A DNA stretch of 64,000 nt, from positions 62,001-126,000 of the forward strand of contig CAJUDH010000009.1 of NCBI GenBank assembly GCA_910584845.1. The letters are read 5' to 3'. Every line of letters starts with the position of its first letter. Within the stretch, counting starts at the first letter, position 1. Both the position numbers and the translations under genes were made by a program. Below the pieces are notes generated by a model that was not told the DNA's origin, ran no database searches, and worked only from the letters and a program-made list of their open reading frames with translations. Shown here piece by piece: positions 59,053-64,000 of this stretch. This DNA comes from an uncultured Lachnospiraceae bacterium (lineage in GTDB: Bacteria > Bacillota > Clostridia > Lachnospirales > Lachnospiraceae).

Positions 59053-62000
59053 TGAGCTTGCGAAAGAATTAGGGAAAACCAGTAAGGAGGTTTTGGATAT
59101 ATTGCAGAGGCAGAACCAGGACGTAAAGTCACATTCTTCCAACATCAGCGAGGAGCAGATCCAAATGGTAAAACGGGCGGCATCCGGCAAAACGGGGGTC
59201 GTGAAACCGGAAGGCGTTTTGCCGGACGGGGCTTCTTCAGGGGCGGCCAAGCCTGAGGGGGCGCCGGCGCCAAAGAAAAAGATAGCAGCCGTATATCGGC
59301 CGCAGAATTCCCAGCAGAGGCCGGCGCGCCCCAAAAGCCAGGCCCGGGACACAGGCAGGGCGGCAGGGAAATCCCAGGGTTCTGCCCGTATGCCGGGGGT
59401 AGTAAGCCCGCAGGGGCAGAGAGATGCCACAGCAAGGCCCCAGGCGGCAACCGGCCAGGTTCCGGCAGAGGCGAAACCTCAGACCGGGGCAAACCAGGCC
59501 CAGGCGCCAGGAAAAACCCAGGCGGCAAGCCAGGTTCAGGCCGTAAGGCCTCAGGCAGCGGCGCCCCAGGCGGCAAAACCGCAGGCGGCGCCCCAGGCAG
59601 TGGTGAAACCACAACCGGCCCAGCCCCAGAATCCGGCAAGGCCGCGGGATACGGCAGCGGAGGATACGGGGGCATCCAGAAACCAGGGCCAGCCTTACCG
59701 GGAAGGCCGTCCCCAGGCGCCAGGCAGCGACCCTTCTTACCGTGACGGCGGAAGGAATCAAAGTGCTGGCCGGGATGGCGGAAGGAATCAAGGGACGGGC
59801 CGTGACGGCGCCAGAAGCCAAGGCAGCCGTGACAATATCAGGAACCAAGGCGGCCGCGACGGTGCCCGGGGCCAGGGCGGCCAAGGCTACACAAACCGCG
59901 ACGGCGCAAGAAACCAGAGCGGCCAGGGCTATGGAAACCGCGACGGCGCCAGAAACCAAGGCGGCCAGGGCTACACAAACCGCGACGGCGCAAGAAACCA
60001 GGGTGGCCAAGGCTACGCAAACCGTGACGGCGCCAGAAACCAGGGCTACGCAAACCGCGACGGTGCCCGGGGCCAGGGCGGCCAGGGCTATGGAAACCGC
60101 GACGGCGCCCGGGGCCAGGGCGGCCAGGGCTATGGAAACCGCGACGGCGCCCGGGGCCAGGGCGGCCAGGGCTACGGAAACCGCGACGGCGCCCGGGGCC
60201 AAGGCGGCCAGGGCTATGGAAACCGCGACGGCGCCCGGGGCCAGGGCGGCTTTTCCGGGGGCCGTGGGGGAGCCCCGCGGCCAGGGCAGCGTGATTCTGG
60301 CGCCAGGAGCTTTGACACTTCCATCCAGGCAAAGCCCAGCAGCAACCGCCAGAACAAAAACAACCATAAAAATGACCGTTATGATAAGAAGAATGTAAAC
60401 GAAGACGGGCCAAGGAGCAAAGGCGGCAAGGTGTCCAAGCACCCGTTTGTCATGCCGCAGAAAGTGTCCCAAAAGCAGGTAGAGGAAGTGGTGAAGGTCA
60501 TTACCCTTCCGGAAGTGCTGACCATCCGGGAACTGGCGGAAAAAATGAAGCTGCAGCCCTCGGCTATTGTGAAAAAACTGTTCTTAAAAGGGCAGATCGT
60601 TACTTTAAATTCGGAGATTGATTTCGAAAAAGCAGAAGAGATCGCAATGGATTATGATGTGCTCTGCGAGAAAGAAGAAAAAGTGGATGTGATCGCCGAG
60701 CTTTTGAAGGAAGACGAAGAAAACGTGGAAGACATGGTGGTAAGGCCGCCGGTAGTCTGCGTTATGGGCCATGTGGACCATGGAAAGACTTCCCTTTTGG
60801 ATGCCATCCGTTCCACCAATGTGACTTCCCGGGAGGCCGGCGGCATTACACAGCACATCGGCGCATACATGGTGGAGATCAACGGGCAGCAGATTACCTT
60901 TTTAGATACCCCGGGCCATGAAGCGTTTACTGCCATGCGTATGCGGGGCGCCCAGTCGACGGACATTGCCATTTTGGTGGTAGCAGCCGACGACGGCGTA
61001 ATGCCCCAAACCGTAGAGGCAATTAACCATGCCAAGGCGGCAGACGTGGAGATCTTGGTAGCCATCAATAAGATCGACAAGCCCAGCGCCAATGTGGAGC
61101 GGGTAAAGCAGGAACTGTCCGAGTATGAATTGATTCCGGAAGATTGGGGCGGAAGTACGATTTTTGTGCCGGTGTCTGCCCACACCAAGGAAGGCATTTC
61201 CGACCTTTTAGAGATGATTTTGCTGGCGGCCGAAGTGAAGGAGCTAAGGGCCAACCCCAACCGGAAGGCCAGGGGCATTGTAATAGAAGCGGAGCTGGAC
61301 AAGGGCAAAGGGCCGGTAGCCACAATCCTGGTACAGAAGGGCACCCTGCATGTGGGGGACAACGTTACCGCAGGGGCGTGCTACGGCAAAGTCCGCGCCA
61401 TGATGGACGACAAAGGCCGCAGGGTAAAAGAGGCGGGCCCGTCCCAGCCGGTGGAGATCCTGGGCCTCAACGATGTGCCCGGGGCCGGGGACGTGCTGAT
61501 GGTGACGGAAAACGAGAAAGAGGCAAGGGGCTATGCGGAAACCTTTATTGCCGAAGGCAAGAACAAGCTGTTGGAGGATACTAAGTCCAGGCTTTCCCTG
61601 GATGACTTGTTCAGCCAGATTAAGGCAGGCAATGTGAAAGAACTGCCGATTATTATTAAGGCAGACGTACAGGGGTCCGTGGAAGCGGTAAAGGAAAGCC
61701 TGGTGAAGCTTTCCAATGAGGAAGTTATGGTCAAGGTGATCCATGGCGGCGTTGGCGCCATCAATGAGTCCGACGTTTCCCTGGCATCGGCTTCCAACGC
61801 GATTATCATTGGCTTTAACGTCAGGCCTGACGTGACGGCCAAATCCATCGCGGAGCGGGAGAAAGTGGACCTGCGGCTATACCGGGTGATCTACCAGGCC
61901 ATTGAGGATGTAGAGGCTGCTATGAAGGGCATGCTGGATCCGGTCTTCGAGGAACAGGTGATCGGCCATGCAGTGGTCCGCCAGCTGTTTAAGGCTTCCG

Positions 62001-62242
62001 GGGTGGGGACGATTGCCGGTTCCTATGTGACGGACGGCAAATTCCAGAGGGGATGTTCCTGCCGGATAACCCGCGGGGGCGAAATGATTTTCAACGGCGG
62101 CCTGGCCTCCTTAAAACGGTTCAAAGACGATGTAAAAGAAGTAGCCACCGGCTATGAGTGCGGCCTGGTATTTGAAAAGTTCAACGATTTACAGGAAGAC
62201 GATGTGATCGAGGCCTATATTATGGTAGAAGTGCCTCGTTAA
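59042..62242 (+). CDS. infB: Translation initiation factor IF-2
   Basis: 1066 residues, much longer than the 650-900 usual in Firmicutes. An N-terminal IF2_N motif (RVNELAKELGKTSKEVLDIL) is followed by about 380 residues of low-complexity Ala/Gln/Pro then Gly/Asn/Arg/Asp-rich sequence, another IF2_N-like segment (ITIRELAEKMKLQPSAIVKKL type, near 500), and the GTPase core: G1 GHVDHGKTS near 574, DTPGHEAF, NKIDKP. Domains II-IV end with GYECGLVFEKFNDLQEDDVIEAY. ATG 59042 is 7 bases after GGAGGT; GTG 59036 is less likely. Confidence 0.97.
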   Translation: MRVNELAKELGKTSKEVLDILQRQNQDVKSHSSNISEEQIQMVKRAASGKTGVVKPEGVLPDGASSGAAKPEGAPAPKKKIAAVYRPQNSQQRPARPKSQARDTGRAAGKSQGSARMPGVVSPQGQRDATARPQAATGQVPAEAKPQTGANQAQAPGKTQAASQVQAVRPQAAAPQAAKPQAAPQAVVKPQPAQPQNPARPRDTAAEDTGASRNQGQPYREGRPQAPGSDPSYRDGGRNQSAGRDGGRNQGTGRDGARSQGSRDNIRNQGGRDGARGQGGQGYTNRDGARNQSGQGYGNRDGARNQGGQGYTNRDGARNQGGQGYANRDGARNQGYANRDGARGQGGQGYGNRDGARGQGGQGYGNRDGARGQGGQGYGNRDGARGQGGQGYGNRDGARGQGGFSGGRGGAPRPGQRDSGARSFDTSIQAKPSSNRQNKNNHKNDRYDKKNVNEDGPRSKGGKVSKHPFVMPQKVSQKQVEEVVKVITLPEVLTIRELAEKMKLQPSAIVKKLFLKGQIVTLNSEIDFEKAEEIAMDYDVLCEKEEKVDVIAELLKEDEENVEDMVVRPPVVCVMGHVDHGKTSLLDAIRSTNVTSREAGGITQHIGAYMVEINGQQITFLDTPGHEAFTAMRMRGAQSTDIAILVVAADDGVMPQTVEAINHAKAADVEILVAINKIDKPSANVERVKQELSEYELIPEDWGGSTIFVPVSAHTKEGISDLLEMILLAAEVKELRANPNRKARGIVIEAELDKGKGPVATILVQKGTLHVGDNVTAGACYGKVRAMMDDKGRRVKEAGPSQPVEILGLNDVPGAGDVLMVTENEKEARGYAETFIAEGKNKLLEDTKSRLSLDDLFSQIKAGNVKELPIIIKADVQGSVEAVKESLVKLSNEEVMVKVIHGGVGAINESDVSLASASNAIIIGFNVRPDVTAKSIAEREKVDLRLYRVIYQAIEDVEAAMKGMLDPVFEEQVIGHAVVRQLFKASGVGTIAGSYVTDGKFQRGCSCRITRGGEMIFNGGLASLKRFKDDVKEVATGYECGLVFEKFNDLQEDDVIEAYIMVEVPR
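59740..60255 (+). repeat. 42-bp coding tandem repeats in infB
   Basis: About ten copies of a 14-residue unit of the type NRDGARGQGGQGYG, encoded by a 42-base unit (GGAAACCGCGACGGCGCC plus a CAGGGCGGCCAGGGC block). The last four or five copies are nearly identical at DNA level, indicating recent expansion. Some copies are shortened. The encoded segment is basic, glycine-rich and RGG-like, probably disordered and RNA-binding. Confidence 0.92.
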
Positions 62243-62281
62243 GGGAAAGGCTGCCAACGGAGTATTGGAGGAAATATCTAT

Positions 62282-62641
62282 ATGCGAAAAAACAGCATTA
62301 AAAATACGCGTGTCAACGGGGAGGTGCAGCGGGAGTTAAGTGAAATTATCCGTACAGAGATCAAGGATCCAAGGGTATCCGGCGCCATGGTCAGCGTAGT
62401 TTCGGTGGAAGTGACGCCGGACCTGAAATACTGCAAGGCTTATATCAGCGTACTGGGGCAGGAAGAAGAGGCAGGGAAGGCTATGGCAGGGCTGAAAAGC
62501 GCGGTAGGCTATATCCGCCGGGAGCTGGCGCGGAGGGTAAATTTGCGCAATACGCCAGAGATTACGTTTATCCTGGACCAATCCATTGAATATGGCGTGC
62601 ATATGTCCCGGCTGATTGAAGAGGTGACGAAAGATTTATAG
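62282..62641 (+). CDS. rbfA: Ribosome-binding factor RbfA
   Basis: 119 residues. NTRVNGEVQRELSEIIRTEIKDPRVSGAMVSV, VTPDLKYCKAYISVLG and LRNTPEITFILDQSIEYG are the family signature. Cold-shock 30S maturation factor of the KH type. Directly follows infB with SD GGAGG. Confidence 0.96.
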   Translation: MRKNSIKNTRVNGEVQRELSEIIRTEIKDPRVSGAMVSVVSVEVTPDLKYCKAYISVLGQEEEAGKAMAGLKSAVGYIRRELARRVNLRNTPEITFILDQSIEYGVHMSRLIEEVTKDL

Positions 62642-62688
62642 GGAGATTTTTATTTGTTCCATGGGAACATGCGCCCCATGACACAAAA

Positions 62689-62754
62689 CCTCCGGAAAGC
62701 TGCGCCCTGGCGGCAGGAAAAGGCCGGGCAAAGGCGCAAAGGGCTTTCCGGAGG
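62689..62754. repeat. Nested inverted repeat between rbfA and nrnA
   Basis: CCTCCGGAAAGC (62689) and GCTTTCCGGAGG (62743) are perfect inverted repeats; inside them TGCGCC and GGCGCA also pair. The transcript would form a long, bulged stem ending GGATTTT, so it could be a weak terminator or an RNase processing site between the two genes. Confidence 0.7.
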
Positions 62755-62781
62755 GGATTTTAGGAAGAATGAGGTGATTGT

Positions 62782-63729
62782 ATGGGCAAATTGACAGAAA
62801 TGGCCAGGGAAGCGCAGACGATCGCGGTCCTTGGGCACGTACATCCGGACGGGGACTGCATCGGGTCTTGCCTGGCAGTCCAAAATTATCTGTCAGAACG
62901 ATTTCCGGAGAAACCCATTCAGGTTTATCTGGAGAAGCCGGCAGATAAGTTCCGTTATATGAAACATTTTGATGAAGTCAGCCAGAACCCTGCATCCGGG
63001 GCACGCTATGATTTATGCATATGCCTCGACTGTGGCGACCGGGGGCGTTTAGGGGAATTTGCGGTATATTTGGATGGGGCAGGGCACAGCATTTGCATAG
63101 ACCATCATGTGACCAACCAAGGCTATGCCGAAGAAAATATTATCTGTGCAGGCGCCAGTTCCACCTGTGAAGTGGTTTTTGGCCTGATGGACGAGGAAAA
63201 GGTCAGCCGTGAGACGGCGGAGTGCCTGTATACGGGGATCATCCATGATACCAATGTGTTTAAAAACAGCAACACGTCTTTCCGTACCATGGAGGCGGCA
63301 GGGAAGCTTATGGCGAAAGGGATTGACTTCGGCGGGATTATTGACGGGACTTTTTACCGGAAAACCTATATCCAGAACCAGATTTTAGGAAGGGCCATGC
63401 TGGAAAGTATAACCTTTTTAGACGGGAAGTGCATTTTTGCCGCAGTGCGCCGCAAGGACATGGTCTTTTACGGTGCAGCCAGCTCAGACTTGGAGGGCAT
63501 TGTGGAGCAGCTGAGGGTTACGGACGGGGTGGAATGCGCGATTTTCCTTCATGAGCTGGAGAGCCACTTGTTTAAAGTCAGCATGCGTTCGAACCGCTAT
63601 GTGGATGTCAGCAAGGTTGCGGCGTTTTTTGGCGGCGGCGGCCATGTGCGGGCGGCAGGCTGCACCATGGGCGGCACGGTCCATGACGTGATCAACAATC
63701 TGTCGGTACATATCGCAGAACAAATGTAA
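62782..63729 (+). CDS. nrnA: NrnA-type DHH phosphoesterase (nanoRNase/pAp phosphatase)
   Basis: 315 residues. DHH motifs HVHPDGDCIGS, CLDCGDRGRLG and ICIDHHVTNQGY coordinate Mn; the DHHA1 domain ends FFGGGGHVRAAGCTMGG. Degrades short oligoribonucleotides, pAp or linear pGpG; in an organism with a diguanylate cyclase (this window) it may finish cyclic-di-GMP turnover. SD GAGGTGAT. Confidence 0.94.
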   Translation: MGKLTEMAREAQTIAVLGHVHPDGDCIGSCLAVQNYLSERFPEKPIQVYLEKPADKFRYMKHFDEVSQNPASGARYDLCICLDCGDRGRLGEFAVYLDGAGHSICIDHHVTNQGYAEENIICAGASSTCEVVFGLMDEEKVSRETAECLYTGIIHDTNVFKNSNTSFRTMEAAGKLMAKGIDFGGIIDGTFYRKTYIQNQILGRAMLESITFLDGKCIFAAVRRKDMVFYGAASSDLEGIVEQLRVTDGVECAIFLHELESHLFKVSMRSNRYVDVSKVAAFFGGGGHVRAAGCTMGGTVHDVINNLSVHIAEQM

Positions 63730-63792
63730 TCGTATGGCTGCGTTATATGTGGAAAGCAATGGTATTTTGTTCACGGAGGGGCAGGACGCGGT

Positions 63793-64000
63793 ATGGACGG
63801 AATCCTTAATATATACAAAGAAAAAGGATATACCTCTCATGACGTGGTAGCGAAAATGAGGGGTATTTTAAAGATGAAGAAAATCGGGCATACGGGGACC
63901 CTGGATCCGGAAGCGCAAGGGGTGCTGCCGGTCTGCCTGGGGAAAGGCACCCGCCTGTGCGGCATGATGACGGATGAAACCAAAGCCTATCGGGCCGTAC
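63793..64000 (+). CDS. truB: tRNA pseudouridine(55) synthase TruB, partial (window end)
   Basis: 69 residues seen: DGILNIYKEKGYTSHDVVA then KKIGHTGTLDPEAQGVLPVCLG with the catalytic Asp, and TDETKAYRAV where the window stops. Follows nrnA as in most Clostridia. Confidence 0.94.
   Translation, partial: MDGILNIYKEKGYTSHDVVAKMRGILKMKKIGHTGTLDPEAQGVLPVCLGKGTRLCGMMTDETKAYRAV

Noticed and set aside
59740..60255. CRISPR-like periodic repeat
   Set aside because: The units are contiguous, in frame within infB and lack spacers.
59237..60472. Long collagen-like open frame on the minus strand
   Set aside because: It is the antisense of the 42-bp repeats of infB; repeat composition keeps all frames open, and there is no SD or family match.

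Overview
The window looks like chromosomal DNA of a low-oxygen, spore-forming member of the Clostridia, most likely a gut Lachnospiraceae. The reasons are the Firmicutes-type rimP-nusA-ylxR-ylxQ-infB-rbfA-nrnA-truB order, strong AGGAGG ribosome binding sites, a CIRCE operator, a BMP-type nucleoside ABC importer, DegV proteins, WXG100/DUF4176 genes and a truncated SpoVB-like gene. Most genes lie on the + strand. Family assignments come from reading motifs, not from database searches.

Layout. 1-5.6 kb: two large hybrid sensor kinases; the second ends in a DegV-type lipid-binding domain. 5.6-10.3 kb: three overlapping large serine recombinase genes (the first without its catalytic domain) abutting a SpoVB-like gene cut off at the recombinase end, probably the remnant or right end of an integrated element. 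10.5-16.7 kb: cysteine desulfurase, Fe-S scaffold and MnmA (sulfur transfer to tRNA), a cell-wall amidase, a YbaK deacylase, tRNA-Ser(CGA) and a histidine phosphatase. 16.7-26.3 kb: a palindromic MITE-like element, then class II aldolase, zinc alcohol dehydrogenase, MtnA, a BMP lipoprotein, an ABC ATPase, two permeases and an MtaD-like deaminase. Together these look like import and dismantling of methylthioadenosine or other 5'-deoxynucleosides.

26.3-31.7 kb: HAD phosphatase, foldase lipoprotein, two small proteins and a WXG100-like/glycine-rich effector/DUF4176 cassette typical of type VII secretion cargo. 31.7-34 kb: htpG behind a perfect CIRCE site. 34-36.1 kb: a two-gene nucleic-acid repair operon (RNA ligase plus HD-phosphohydrolase/polynucleotide kinase). 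36.2-48 kb: DegV, CapA-like lipoprotein, zinc-ribbon/VWA/YARHG protein, galactokinase, metallophosphoesterase, diguanylate cyclase, AraC regulator and glycogen phosphorylase. 48-49 kb: two decayed genes (DUF3795 and a PARG-like macrodomain protein). 49.2-56.3 kb: ECF sigma factor with a membrane VWA protein, YitT, an ABC transporter whose permease and ATPase genes converge, a Crp/Fnr regulator and a phosphoribosyltransferase. 56.6-64 kb: the conserved translation/ribosome-maturation operon, with a long repeat-filled IF2 N-terminus and truB cut by the window end.

The strongest candidates for under-described biology are the deoxynucleoside salvage cluster, the RNA ligase/HD-Pnk pair, the kinase-DegV fusion, the recombinase trio next to a broken spoVB-like gene, and the orphan type VII cargo cassette.
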